DNA of 64,000 bases from the NCBI RefSeq assembly GCF_001752365.1, contig NZ_MEIY01000001.1, positions 39,006 to 103,005 of the forward strand. Reading direction: 5' to 3'. A model generated the notes under the pieces. That model saw only the letters and a program-made list of their open reading frames with translations. It had not been told where the DNA came from and did no database searches. Source of the DNA: Marinobacter sp. X15-166B (GTDB lineage: Bacteria > Pseudomonadota > Gammaproteobacteria > Pseudomonadales > Oleiphilaceae). Below, piece by piece: positions 14,788-23,123 of this stretch; positions within the stretch are counted from its first letter, which is position 1; each line of letters starts with the position of its first letter. The position numbers and the translations under genes are program-made.

Positions 14788-15402
14788 TCAGTGTCTGTGC
14801 GCAACACCCTCGGTACGCAGTGCTTCCAGGGACACGGCCATATCTTCTGCCAGCGCGCGAACAGCCGCACTGTCGACGTCACGCTGGGCAAAGGCCCGCA
14901 GCCCCATGATCTCCGCCTGTAACCGCCGGCCCAGCCGAACGGGGTCAAGCCGGCTATCCAGCTCTCCGAGGCGCTGTGCCGCAGCGAAGCGATCCGTAAA
15001 GCGTGCCTCCATGGCCGCCAGCAGTTCTTCCGCTTTGCGCCGGGCGGCCTGTTCCCGCTCGCCCAACTCCAGCAGGCTTTTAACCAGCATGCAGGCGCAG
15101 CTGGGCAACTCCTGCTCCCGCAATGCCCCGAACTTGCGCACATAAGCCGCCAACCCGGTCAGCGGTGAGTCGTAAGCCTGTAAAACACGCTCCAGTTCGG
15201 CCAGCCCCAAACGGGCGTAGCGCTCCAGAGACTCCTGAAATAGTCCATCCTTGTTGCCAAAAGTGGCATAGATGCTCCCCGGGCGCATGTCGAGCGCCTT
15301 TTCCAGATCCTTCAGCGAGGTGGCATGAAAGCCCTTTTGCCAGAACAGCTGCAGCGCTCGGTCAAGGGAGTCTTGCCGGTTGTGATTGCTCGTGCGAGCC
15401 AT
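14788..15402 (-). CDS. TetR/AcrR-family transcriptional repressor
   Basis: A 204-residue regulator with the TetR N-terminal helix-turn-helix: LDRALQLFWQKGFHATSLKD, then RPGSIYATFGNKDGLFQESL. The C-terminal ligand domain contains a Cys pair (SCACMLVKSLLE), so thiol sensing is possible but unproven. ATG 15402 is preferred over the upstream TTG. It is divergent from the haloacid-dehalogenase gene, and two copies of the 16-bp operator lie in their shared promoter. Three more lie before the AhpD-like gene. It probably represses itself, the dehalogenase and the AhpD-YghU pair. Confidence 0.9.
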   Translation of the reverse strand: MARTSNHNRQDSLDRALQLFWQKGFHATSLKDLEKALDMRPGSIYATFGNKDGLFQESLERYARLGLAELERVLQAYDSPLTGLAAYVRKFGALREQELPSCACMLVKSLLELGEREQAARRKAEELLAAMEARFTDRFAAAQRLGELDSRLDPVRLGRRLQAEIMGLRAFAQRDVDSAAVRALAEDMAVSLEALRTEGVAHRH

Positions 15403-15450
15403 GGTCAATTCCAGTTACGTTGAGGCCGTGATGCAACACAGCGGCCGATG

Positions 15451-15466
15451 TTGAGTAGTCACTCAA
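15451..15466. promoter_or_regulatory. TetR-type operator, site 4
   Basis: TTGAGTAGTCACTCAA, with perfect 5-bp outer arms, lies 49 bases upstream of the TetR start codon in the divergent promoter. Confidence 0.7.
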
Positions 15467-15473
15467 CTTTATC

Positions 15474-15489
15474 TTGAACGATTGCTCAA
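15474..15489. promoter_or_regulatory. TetR-type operator, site 5
   Basis: TTGAACGATTGCTCAA has one mismatch in the left arm. It is 23 bases centre to centre from site 4, exactly the spacing of sites 1 and 2, so pairs of dimers on one helix face are likely. Confidence 0.65.
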
Positions 15490-15530
15490 GTACAGCTACA
15501 GTCAGCCAAGATCACTATGAGGGTTCTCCC

Positions 15531-16229
15531 ATGTCCCAGGAAACATTTCCGTCTGTTATTGTGTTTGACGTTAACGAAACGCTGCTCGATATCACCACTC
15601 TGGAACCTTTGTTTGCTCGCGTTTTTGGTGATCACGGCGTGTTACGGGAATGGTTCGCCCAGCTGGTCCTCTATTCGCAAACAATGACTCTATCGGGCCT
15701 CTATACACCCTTTGGTGAATTGGGCGTGGGATCACTGCAAATGGTTGCCACCATACATCAGGTGCCCCTGGCGGATAGCGACCTTGCAGAACTGAAGGAG
15801 CGGATGGGGTCCATGCCGGCCCACCCCGATGTCCTGCCGGCGCTCACCCGGCTGCGCGACGCCGGGTTCCGCTTGGTGACACTGACCAACTCGCCCAGCG
15901 GCGCTTCGCCTACCCCACTGGAAAAAGCGGGGGTGAGCCATTTTTTCGAGCGCAGCTTCAGTGTCGAGACAGCCGGCAAGTTCAAACCGGCGCCGGAAAC
16001 CTATCGTCTGGTCGCCCGGGAGTTGTCCGTGGATACCTCAGACCTGTGCCTCGTCGCCTGTCACCTCTGGGACACCATCGGTGCCCAGGCCGCTGGTTGC
16101 CGTGGGGCGTTTCTCACCCGGCCCCACAACGCCGTTCTGCCAGCGCCTGGCGTACCGCTGCCGGATCTGGTCGCATCAGACCTGACCACCCTGGCCGAGC
16201 AGATTATCCGGCAACGCCAAACCTGCTGA
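15531..16229 (+). CDS. haloacid dehalogenase, type II (HAD superfamily)
   Basis: A 232-residue HAD hydrolase. Motif I is VIVFDVNETLLD with nucleophile Asp13, motif II TLTNSPS, motif III contains the lysine of GKFKPAPETY, and motif IV reads LVACHLWDTIGAQAAG. The last is typical of (S)-2-haloacid dehalogenases (H-x-WD-x-x-GA). It would hydrolyse 2-haloalkanoates to 2-hydroxyacids. ATG 15531 is used; the 19 extra codons upstream would cover operator DNA. Control by the adjacent TetR through sites 4 and 5 is likely, which groups dehalogenation with the glutathione and peroxidase functions. Confidence 0.9.
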   Translation: MSQETFPSVIVFDVNETLLDITTLEPLFARVFGDHGVLREWFAQLVLYSQTMTLSGLYTPFGELGVGSLQMVATIHQVPLADSDLAELKERMGSMPAHPDVLPALTRLRDAGFRLVTLTNSPSGASPTPLEKAGVSHFFERSFSVETAGKFKPAPETYRLVARELSVDTSDLCLVACHLWDTIGAQAAGCRGAFLTRPHNAVLPAPGVPLPDLVASDLTTLAEQIIRQRQTC

Positions 16230-16319
16230 TCACATGGGTTCACCTGACCGGTCCGCATCCCGGCGCTCACGGGCAGTGCCCATGCTGCCAACGCGGCTGG
16301 GTGCCGACTGACTGGAGCG

Positions 16320-17051
16320 TCAAGGGCAAACTGATGCGCCTGAGTAGCGTGCATTGTTGCGCTGCAATCCGTACCACTGCACGCAGGCTGCGGCCAACTC
16401 GTGCGTCGCATCTACACAATATTCGCTGTACCCGGAACCAATCTCAGCCAGGGCAAATGGGATCTCGGTACACCCGAGGATGATCCGCTCACTACCCGCT
16501 TGCAACATCACGTGGACGCAATGCTCCAGTTGACGAGCGCCGGCCGTGACTTTGCCGGCTTTTACCATATAGATCGCTGCCATCACTCGCTGCTGCAACT
16601 CAGGGTCCGGTACGTTGAGGTGAATACCCCAAGCACCAAGCTCACGGGGGTAGAAGCCGGACTTCAGAGTGCCACTGGTTGCCAGCAACCCCGCCGAAGT
16701 CACCCCTTGCCGAACGAGCGTTTGCGAACAGCAACGAGCTATGTGTAACACCGGCACCGGACTCACCTCCGCCAGCGCCTCGTGCCAGTGGTGTGCGGTG
16801 TTACAGGGCATGGCGATACACCCCACGCCAGCGTTAACCAAGGTGCGCACCCCCCTCAGCAAGGCACCTAATGGCGATGGCTGGTTGTCGATCAGGGAAG
16901 CTGACCTGTCAGGTATCTGGGGAACCGAGTGCACCAGTAGCGGCAAGTGATCCTGATCCCTGGCGGCCGGGGTCTGGTGGATTATTTTGGTGACAAAATC
17001 GACGGTGGCCAAAGGCCCCATCCCACCGAGTATACCGATCACTGGACTCAT
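16320..17051 (-). CDS. aspartate/glutamate racemase family protein
   Basis: A 243-residue cofactor-independent racemase. The N-terminus GILGGMGPLATVDF is the family signature, and the two catalytic cysteines are Cys83 in AMPCNTAHHW and Cys194 in IILGCTEIPFAL. Such enzymes interconvert D- and L-aspartate (or glutamate) in the cytoplasm. Divergent from the LysR-kinase-regulator genes that precede aspartase and an Asp/Glu symporter, it would let the cell use D-aspartate by making L-aspartate for aspartase. That link is inferred from context. Its leader contains two alternative hairpins. Confidence 0.9.
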   Translation of the reverse strand: MSPVIGILGGMGPLATVDFVTKIIHQTPAARDQDHLPLLVHSVPQIPDRSASLIDNQPSPLGALLRGVRTLVNAGVGCIAMPCNTAHHWHEALAEVSPVPVLHIARCCSQTLVRQGVTSAGLLATSGTLKSGFYPRELGAWGIHLNVPDPELQQRVMAAIYMVKAGKVTAGARQLEHCVHVMLQAGSERIILGCTEIPFALAEIGSGYSEYCVDATHELAAACVQWYGLQRNNARYSGASVCP

Positions 17052-17095
17052 TAAGGATTCTCCCTACCTGGTAGAGGGACCTTAATCCTGGTCAT

Positions 17096-17147
17096 CGGCA
17101 AGCGCCAATGCCGTTTCATCACCGCCTATGCGCTTGCCGCATAGGTG
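17096..17147. promoter_or_regulatory. mutually exclusive stem-loops in the racemase/LysR intergenic region
   Basis: CGGCAAGCGC (17096-17105) and GCGCTTGCCG (17130-17139) make a perfect 10-bp inverted repeat. CCTATGCG (17125-17132) and CGCATAGG (17138-17145) make a second 8-bp stem with a 5-nt loop. The two pairings use the same bases and cannot coexist. They lie 45-96 bases before the racemase start, in its likely leader. This could be an attenuator-like RNA switch or overlapping operators. Confidence 0.5.
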
Positions 17148-17304
17148 AAAAAATTCCAACTTATAATCAACTAGATGAGTTTGATAACCACAAATGCTTT
17201 GGGCTAGGCTAAGCTAGCGCAAGTGCCGGGTCATCGACAGAGCAATTCGAGCATGGCGATTTCAACCAATAACAAAAACCGGGCCAACCTGGGAGTCGCG
17301 GGGC

Positions 17305-18243
17305 ATGAATATAGAAACCAAGTGGCTGGACGATTTTTTGTCGCTTACCCAAACCCAAAGTTTCTCCCGATCGGCCACCGAGCGTCACGTAACCCAACCG
17401 GCTTTCAGTCGGCGGATCAGAGCACTGGAGACTGCAGTGGGCTGCGAACTGGTCGACCGCACCAGCGTACCCGTGCAACTGACCGCTGAAGGCCGCCTGT
17501 TCCAGATCACCGCCCGAAATCTGGTAGCCCAACTGGACGACAGCATCGCCCATCTGCGCTCCCTGAAGCGACGCGGGAAGAGTGTTATCGACTTTGCTGT
17601 CTCCCACACCCTGTCCATGTCCCTGTTCCCTGCTTTCCTGCACTCACTGCAAGGGGAACTGGGCGGGGTACGTACCCGGCAACTGGTGGCCAACGTCGAC
17701 GACAGCGTACAGGCCCTGAAAAACGGCATCTGTGACTTCTTACTGGCTTTCGAGGACCACACCCTTACCCCGGATCATTTTCGTAAACTGGATCTGCAAA
17801 CCGAAGAGTTGATTCCCGTGTGCCAGGCCGACGACGCGGGCCAACCGCTGTTCAATCTGGATGATGACCGGCAGGCAGTATTGCCGTACCTCAGCTACCC
17901 CAGAGAGATCTATCTGGGCCGCTGTGTGGAGCGGCTGCTGTGCCACCTTCCCCGCTCGATTGAGCTGCGGCAGGCCTCTGAGTCTCCGCTGGCAGATAGT
18001 CTGAAAGTATTGGCGATGCAGGGTATGGGGGTCGCGTGGGTACCCTCGTTTGCCATTCGTGAGGAGTTGAGGCAAGGGTTCCTCGTACCCTGTGGCGGAT
18101 CCCAATGGCGATCACCACTGCAGATTTGTCTTTATCGCTGCAACCGTCCGCTGCCTGAAGACGCCGAAGCGCTGTGGCAGTTTCTCCACGCCCGCTACAG
18201 TGCCTCCACGCCGCTGCCCGCGTCCGATGGGTTCGAATCATGA
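17305..18243 (+). CDS. LysR-family regulator, HypT/YjiE-like
   Basis: A 312-residue LysR regulator. The opening MNIETKWLDDFLSLTQTQSF followed by VTQPAFSRRIRALE closely follows the E. coli HypT (YjiE) N-terminus, and the periplasmic-binding-like effector domain keeps HypT-type segments such as LPYLSYPREIYLGR and GMGVAWVPSFAI. In E. coli this protein responds to hypochlorite; the role here may differ. GGGAG precedes ATG 17305. It overlaps the sensor-kinase start by four bases (ATGA) and is divergent from the racemase gene, so it probably controls the racemase and/or the aspartate-use genes downstream. Confidence 0.88.
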   Translation: MNIETKWLDDFLSLTQTQSFSRSATERHVTQPAFSRRIRALETAVGCELVDRTSVPVQLTAEGRLFQITARNLVAQLDDSIAHLRSLKRRGKSVIDFAVSHTLSMSLFPAFLHSLQGELGGVRTRQLVANVDDSVQALKNGICDFLLAFEDHTLTPDHFRKLDLQTEELIPVCQADDAGQPLFNLDDDRQAVLPYLSYPREIYLGRCVERLLCHLPRSIELRQASESPLADSLKVLAMQGMGVAWVPSFAIREELRQGFLVPCGGSQWRSPLQICLYRCNRPLPEDAEALWQFLHARYSASTPLPASDGFES

Positions 18244-19934
18244 GGTGCCGGGGCCACCGGCAACTGTGGCTGCTTATCTGCGCCGGCACCTTCTGCCTGC
18301 TGGCCACGACGGTATCCGGGGTCCGCGCCTCCAGTCACGACGGCGTGATTTTCATTGGCGGCGATCACAACTACCCGCCCTATGAATTTCTCAATGAAGA
18401 CGGCGAGCCCGACGGCTACAACACCGAACTGACCCGGGGCATTGCCGAACTGATGGGCATGAAAATAGAGATCCGTCTGGGTCGTTGGGACGACTTGCGC
18501 AAACAGTTGGAGAAGGGCGAACTGGATACCCTGCAAGGCATGGTATTCTCGGAAGAGCGGGCGCAAAAATTCACCTTCTCGCCACCCCACGCCATTATCC
18601 ATCAGTCCATCTTTGCCCGCGAAGGCGAACCCTCGGTATCCCACCTGTCCAAGCTCAGAAACCGTGAAGTGATTGTGCAGCGTGGCGGCATCATGCACGA
18701 CTACCTGCTTGAGAACGATGTCCGGGCGCATTTGATACTGGTGGATACGCACGCCGATGCCCTGCGACTGCTGGCGTCGGGAAAACACGATTACGCCCTG
18801 GTCGCCAATCTTCCCGGCCTGTATCTGGAACGCGAACTGGAACTGTCCAACATCGTCCCTGTGGGCAAGCCCTTCGGCGCACAACATTACGGTTACGCAG
18901 TGATCAAGGGCAATGAGGAGCTGCTGGCGCAGTTCAGTGAAGGCCTGGCCATCCTCAAAAACACCGGTCGCCAACAGGCTATTTACGATCGCTGGCTCGG
19001 CCCCCTGGAAAGCCCGGGCTGGCCGTGGAAAAAAATTGGCAAGAGCGCCGCCCTGGTCTCGGTGCTGTTGCTGCTGATACTGAGCGCCATAGTTACCTGG
19101 AACCGAATCCTGACCCGCCAGGTCAGCCGTCGCACCGAAGAGCTGAAACTGCAACAACACCAATTGATTCAAGCCGACAAGATGGCTTCACTGGGGATTG
19201 TGGTCTCCGGGGTCGCCCACGAGATCAATAACCCCAGCAGTTTGTTGTTGCTCAATCTCCCGGTCTTGAAAGAGGCCTATTTGGATGTCGAGGAGATATT
19301 GGCCAACCACTACCAGGCCCATGGCGATTTTCCGATGGGCGGGCTGGACTACAGCCGTATGCGCACGGAGATTCCGCACATGCTGGACGACATGTTGGCC
19401 GGTGCGCAACGCATTCGCCGGATCGTCGATGACCTGCGAAGTTTCTCCCGCCAAGGTTCCGCCGACTTGACCGAAACCATCGACCTGAACCAGGTCGTTG
19501 CGACCGCAATACGGATGGTGCACAACACGATTCGCCAGTCCACCGATCATTTTGAGGTCAGTTATGGTGCATCCCTGCCCGGTTTCAAGGGCAATGCCCA
19601 GCGGATTGAGCAGGTGGTGATCAATCTGATTGTCAACGCCTGCCAAGCTTTGGACTCCAGCGATCGTGGCATTACTGTAAAGACCCGCTATCGATCCGCC
19701 AGTGGCGAACTGCGTCTCGAAGTTCACGATCAGGGCTGCGGTATCGATCCGGCGAACCTGCCGCGACTGATCGACCCTTTTTTCACCACCAAGCGCGAGC
19801 AGGGTGGCACCGGTCTGGGTCTGTCGGTATCGGACAGCATTATTCAGGAGCACGGTGGCTCTCTGGCCTACAACTCGGTACTTGGCCTGGGCACCTGCGC
19901 CACCCTCACTTTAGCCGCAGTCACTGGAATGTAA
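18240..19934 (+). CDS. sensor histidine kinase with periplasmic amino-acid-binding domain
   Basis: A 564-residue membrane kinase. ATG 18240 overlaps the LysR stop and yields a signal-anchor (WLLICAGTFCLLATTVSGV). Residues 35-255 are a family-3 solute-binding domain (FIGGDHNYPPYEFLNEDGEP), the fold that binds polar amino acids. A transmembrane helix follows near 268-287, then a short coiled coil. The H-box is VVSGVAHEINNP with His327, and the ATPase region has VHDQGCGIDP and GGTGLGLS. The kinase architecture resembles DctB-type partners of sigma-54 regulators. Its regulator starts five bases downstream. An acidic amino acid is the likely signal, from context. Confidence 0.9.
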   Translation: MRCRGHRQLWLLICAGTFCLLATTVSGVRASSHDGVIFIGGDHNYPPYEFLNEDGEPDGYNTELTRGIAELMGMKIEIRLGRWDDLRKQLEKGELDTLQGMVFSEERAQKFTFSPPHAIIHQSIFAREGEPSVSHLSKLRNREVIVQRGGIMHDYLLENDVRAHLILVDTHADALRLLASGKHDYALVANLPGLYLERELELSNIVPVGKPFGAQHYGYAVIKGNEELLAQFSEGLAILKNTGRQQAIYDRWLGPLESPGWPWKKIGKSAALVSVLLLLILSAIVTWNRILTRQVSRRTEELKLQQHQLIQADKMASLGIVVSGVAHEINNPSSLLLLNLPVLKEAYLDVEEILANHYQAHGDFPMGGLDYSRMRTEIPHMLDDMLAGAQRIRRIVDDLRSFSRQGSADLTETIDLNQVVATAIRMVHNTIRQSTDHFEVSYGASLPGFKGNAQRIEQVVINLIVNACQALDSSDRGITVKTRYRSASGELRLEVHDQGCGIDPANLPRLIDPFFTTKREQGGTGLGLSVSDSIIQEHGGSLAYNSVLGLGTCATLTLAAVTGM

Positions 19935-19939
19935 TCGCT

Positions 19940-21364
19940 ATGAGCAACAATCGCTATCCCAGCTTTGGCGTCTTATTGGTAGACGATGAAGCTTCGTTTC
20001 TGCGCAGCCTCAGTATCGTGCTGGAACGCCGCGGGGGTATCAATCACATCTATCGCTGCCAGGACAGTCGCGAGGCAATGGGCATTATCGCACGGGAGCC
20101 GATCGGACTGGTATTGCTGGACCTGACCATGCCGCACCTGAGCGGTGAGGAATTGCTGCAACAGATCACCGAAAACTACCCAGAGATTGGCGTGATCATC
20201 ATCAGTGGCTTGAATCAGCTGGAAACAGCGGTTCACTGCATTCGCCTTGGTGCCTACGACTACTACATCAAAACCACTGAAGAGGAGCGCCTCATCGAAG
20301 GGGTCAGGCGGGCGATCCGATTGCAGGAAATCCGCCTGGAAAATCAGGAAATGCGCTGGCGTTTCCTCACTGACACCCTGGAAAGACCCGAGGTGTTCGC
20401 CAGCATCATCACCCAGAACAAAGGGATGCGCTCGGTGTTTTTGTATCTGGAATCGGTAGCCGCGAGCAGCCAGCCGGTGTTAATCAGTGGAGAAAGCGGG
20501 GTCGGCAAGGAGCAAATAGCCCACGCAATCCATGCCTTGAGTAATCGGGCCGGGCCACTGGTCAGCGTGAACGTCGCAGGGCTGGATGACAACGTTTTCG
20601 CCGACACCCTGTTCGGTCACCATCGCGGTGCCTTTACCGGCGCCGATCAGGTCCGTGCCGGAATGATCGAACAAGCCGCCGGTGGCACCCTGTTTCTGGA
20701 CGAGATCGGGGACCTGAGCCTGGCGTCCCAGGTCAAGCTGCTGCGCCTTCTGCAGGAAGGCGAATACTACCCGCTGGGCAGCGACCGGCCCAAGCGAATC
20801 AAGGCCCGTGTCGTGGTCGCGACCCATCAGGATCTGGGAAAAAAGCAACAGACTGGTGAATTCCGCAAAGACCTTTATTACCGGTTACGGGTCCACCAGG
20901 TAGAGATCCCGCCGTTGCGTCGGCGCAAGGATGACATCCCCCTGCTGCTGGAACACTTCCTGGCCGAAGCCGCCCATGACCTCGGCAAATGCAAACCCAC
21001 CATTCCCAAACAACTCCCGGTCTTACTGGCCAACTATGATTTCCCCGGCAATGTGCGCGAGCTGCGGGCGCTGGCTTACGACGCCATGAGTCAGCATCGG
21101 TCGCGAATGCTGTCAATGGAGGTGTTCCGCCGGGCTCTGGACCAGCAGGCCGTTCTTGATAAGCCGGACACCCACGCCGCCAAGGAATGCCTGTTCAGCC
21201 CGGATCAACCGCTTCCTACGCTGCAGGAGGTGGGCGAACTCCTGGTCGAGGCGGCCATGGAGCGCGCCCAGGGAAATCAATCCCTGGCCTCCCGGCTGCT
21301 CGGCATTTCGCAACCGGCACTGAGTAAACGGCTGAAGAAAAAAGACAGCCCCGAACCCCTATAA
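19940..21364 (+). CDS. sigma-54-dependent response regulator (NtrC/DctD type)
   Basis: A 474-residue regulator. The receiver domain has phospho-acceptor Asp61 (LVLLDLTMPHLSG). The AAA+ domain has Walker A GESGVGKE (184-191), the sigma-54 contact loop GAFTGA (230-235) and Walker B GGTLFLDEIGD. A Fis-type helix-turn-helix closes the protein (NQSLASRLLGISQPALSKRL). All elements needed to activate sigma-54 RNA polymerase are intact. It follows its kinase by five bases. The next gene, aspartase, has a consensus -24/-12 promoter with a dyad upstream, the obvious target. Confidence 0.95.
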   Translation: MSNNRYPSFGVLLVDDEASFLRSLSIVLERRGGINHIYRCQDSREAMGIIAREPIGLVLLDLTMPHLSGEELLQQITENYPEIGVIIISGLNQLETAVHCIRLGAYDYYIKTTEEERLIEGVRRAIRLQEIRLENQEMRWRFLTDTLERPEVFASIITQNKGMRSVFLYLESVAASSQPVLISGESGVGKEQIAHAIHALSNRAGPLVSVNVAGLDDNVFADTLFGHHRGAFTGADQVRAGMIEQAAGGTLFLDEIGDLSLASQVKLLRLLQEGEYYPLGSDRPKRIKARVVVATHQDLGKKQQTGEFRKDLYYRLRVHQVEIPPLRRRKDDIPLLLEHFLAEAAHDLGKCKPTIPKQLPVLLANYDFPGNVRELRALAYDAMSQHRSRMLSMEVFRRALDQQAVLDKPDTHAAKECLFSPDQPLPTLQEVGELLVEAAMERAQGNQSLASRLLGISQPALSKRLKKKDSPEPL

Positions 21365-21389
21365 CCACAACCCGTCTCATAACCAAGGT

Positions 21390-21431
21390 CATGCGCATAA
21401 AGCAGTTTATTATTAATGAGTTACGCGCATG
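21390..21431. promoter_or_regulatory. upstream activator dyad for the aspartase promoter
   Basis: CATGCGCATAA (21390-21400) and TTACGCGCATG (21421-21431) match as an inverted repeat at 10 of 11 positions with a 20-base spacer. The left arm also contains the self-palindrome ATGCGCAT. Its centre is about 130 bases upstream of the -24 element, a normal enhancer distance for an NtrC-type activator. Confidence 0.65.
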
Positions 21432-21536
21432 ATCGAAATAATCTATTCCTCTGGTTATACCCCTTTATATCAGCCGAACAACTCATCCTAATAAAAACAT
21501 GCCTTAAAACATAGCATTACGATAAAACAAAACCTT

Positions 21537-21552
21537 GGCATCCTCATTGCAG
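21537..21552 (+). promoter_or_regulatory. sigma-54 (-24/-12) promoter of the aspartase operon
   Basis: TGGCATCCTCATTGCA carries GG (21538-21539) and GC (21550-21551) with exactly ten bases between, matching the sigma-54 consensus TGGCAC-N5-TTGCA at nearly every conserved place. Transcription would start near 21563, about 29 bases before the aspartase ATG. Confidence 0.85.
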
Positions 21553-21591
21553 TATTCCTCACTACAAATAATAAAAACTGAGGAAATCGTC

Positions 21592-23058
21592 ATGGGTGAC
21601 ACCGCACCGATTGGCCGCCAGCACGAAAACCGACGTGAGCAGGATTTGCTGGGCGAAGCCTGGCTACCGAACGATGCGTATTATGGCGTTCAAACCCAGC
21701 GGGCACGGGATAACTTTGACCTCAGTGGCATTCCCTTGCACCACTTCCCCCAGTTGGTGCAGGCCATTGCCTTGGTCAAACTGGCTTGCGCCAAAGCCAA
21801 CCGAAGCCTCGGATTGTTGGATGACACCAAAACCGACGCCATCGAAGGCGCCGTCAACACCATCCTCCAGGGTCAACATCACGAGCAATTCATCGTCGAC
21901 ATGATTCAGGGTGGGGCCGGCACTTCCACCAACATGAATGCCAACGAGGTGATCGCCAATCTCGCTCTGGAGCAGCTCGGCCACGCCAAAGGCGAGTACG
22001 CCCACTTGCACCCAAACAACGACGTGAACATGTCGCAATCGACCAACGACGCCTACCCCACTGCGGTGCGCCTGGCCATCCTGCTGAAACACGGTGACCT
22101 GGTCAATGCACTGGCCTCCCTGCGGGATGCGTTTGCAGCAAAGGGAGCAGAGTTCGCCGACATCATCAAGATGGGACGCACCCAGTTACAAGACGCGGTA
22201 CCCATGACTCTGGGGCAAGAATTCCAATCGTTTGCCACCACGCTCGGGGAAGACATCGAACGCATTGCCGACCTGTCCGAGTTACTCAAAGAGGTCAATC
22301 TTGGCGGCACGGCGATTGGCACCGGCATCAATACCGCCCCCGAATACCAGCAGCGAGCGGTGGGTTATCTGTCCAAGCTCAGCGGCATCCAGTTCCAATG
22401 TGCGTCCGATCTGGTGGAAGCCAGCTCCGACATGGGTGCCTTCGTGTTGTTCTCCAGCATGCTCAAGCGGTTGGCGATCAAGCTCTCCAAAATCTCCAAC
22501 GACCTCAGATTGCTCAGCATGGGGCCACGTTGTGGTCTCGCCGAGATCAATCTGCCGGCGCAACAGCCGGGCAGCTCCATTATGCCGGGCAAGATCAACC
22601 CGGTGATCCCGGAAGCCATGAATCAGGTGGCCTACCAGGTCATCGGCAACGATCTGGCACTGACCCTGGGTGCCGAAGCCGGCCAGCTCCAGCTGAACGC
22701 CATGGAGCCACTGATTGCCTTCAACATTCTGGAATCCATGCGCATGCTGACTCAGGCAATGGATATGTTATCCACGCGCTGCGTTCGCGGCATCACCGCC
22801 AACGCAGCGCGATGCCAGGATTCGGTCAATCAAAGCATTGGCATCATCACCGCCGTCGTACCCTATATCGGTTACGAAAACGCCACCCGCATCGCCAAGG
22901 CCGCACTGGAGAGTGGCCGAGGGGTGCTGGAACTTATTCGTGAGGAGGATTTGATGAGCAAGGAAGCCCTGAACGAGGTCCTCAAACCTGACAATATGAT
23001 TCGCCCCCAGCGTCGCAGGGATTGGCAGCCCGGTCGCCGCCCTAAACCCACCCGTTAA
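21592..23058 (+). CDS. aspA: aspartate ammonia-lyase (aspartase)
   Basis: A 488-residue member of the fumarase/aspartase family. Signature segments are GGAGTSTNMNANEVIANLAL, NMSQSTNDAYPTAV and the catalytic loop GSSIMPGKINPV from residue 327. The first GSS serine is the general base in aspartases. It splits L-aspartate into fumarate and ammonia. ATG 21592 has GAGGAA upstream, and the longer frame would start inside the promoter. Aspartase rather than fumarase is favoured by the length and by the symporter gene 65 bases downstream. Expression should depend on sigma-54 and the adjacent two-component system. Confidence 0.93.
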   Translation: MGDTAPIGRQHENRREQDLLGEAWLPNDAYYGVQTQRARDNFDLSGIPLHHFPQLVQAIALVKLACAKANRSLGLLDDTKTDAIEGAVNTILQGQHHEQFIVDMIQGGAGTSTNMNANEVIANLALEQLGHAKGEYAHLHPNNDVNMSQSTNDAYPTAVRLAILLKHGDLVNALASLRDAFAAKGAEFADIIKMGRTQLQDAVPMTLGQEFQSFATTLGEDIERIADLSELLKEVNLGGTAIGTGINTAPEYQQRAVGYLSKLSGIQFQCASDLVEASSDMGAFVLFSSMLKRLAIKLSKISNDLRLLSMGPRCGLAEINLPAQQPGSSIMPGKINPVIPEAMNQVAYQVIGNDLALTLGAEAGQLQLNAMEPLIAFNILESMRMLTQAMDMLSTRCVRGITANAARCQDSVNQSIGIITAVVPYIGYENATRIAKAALESGRGVLELIREEDLMSKEALNEVLKPDNMIRPQRRRDWQPGRRPKPTR

Positions 23059-23123
23059 ATAAAAACTGATGTCCAGCGCTCGGTTACGAGCCTCTTAACA
23101 ACAACGATAATCAGGAAACCCCC

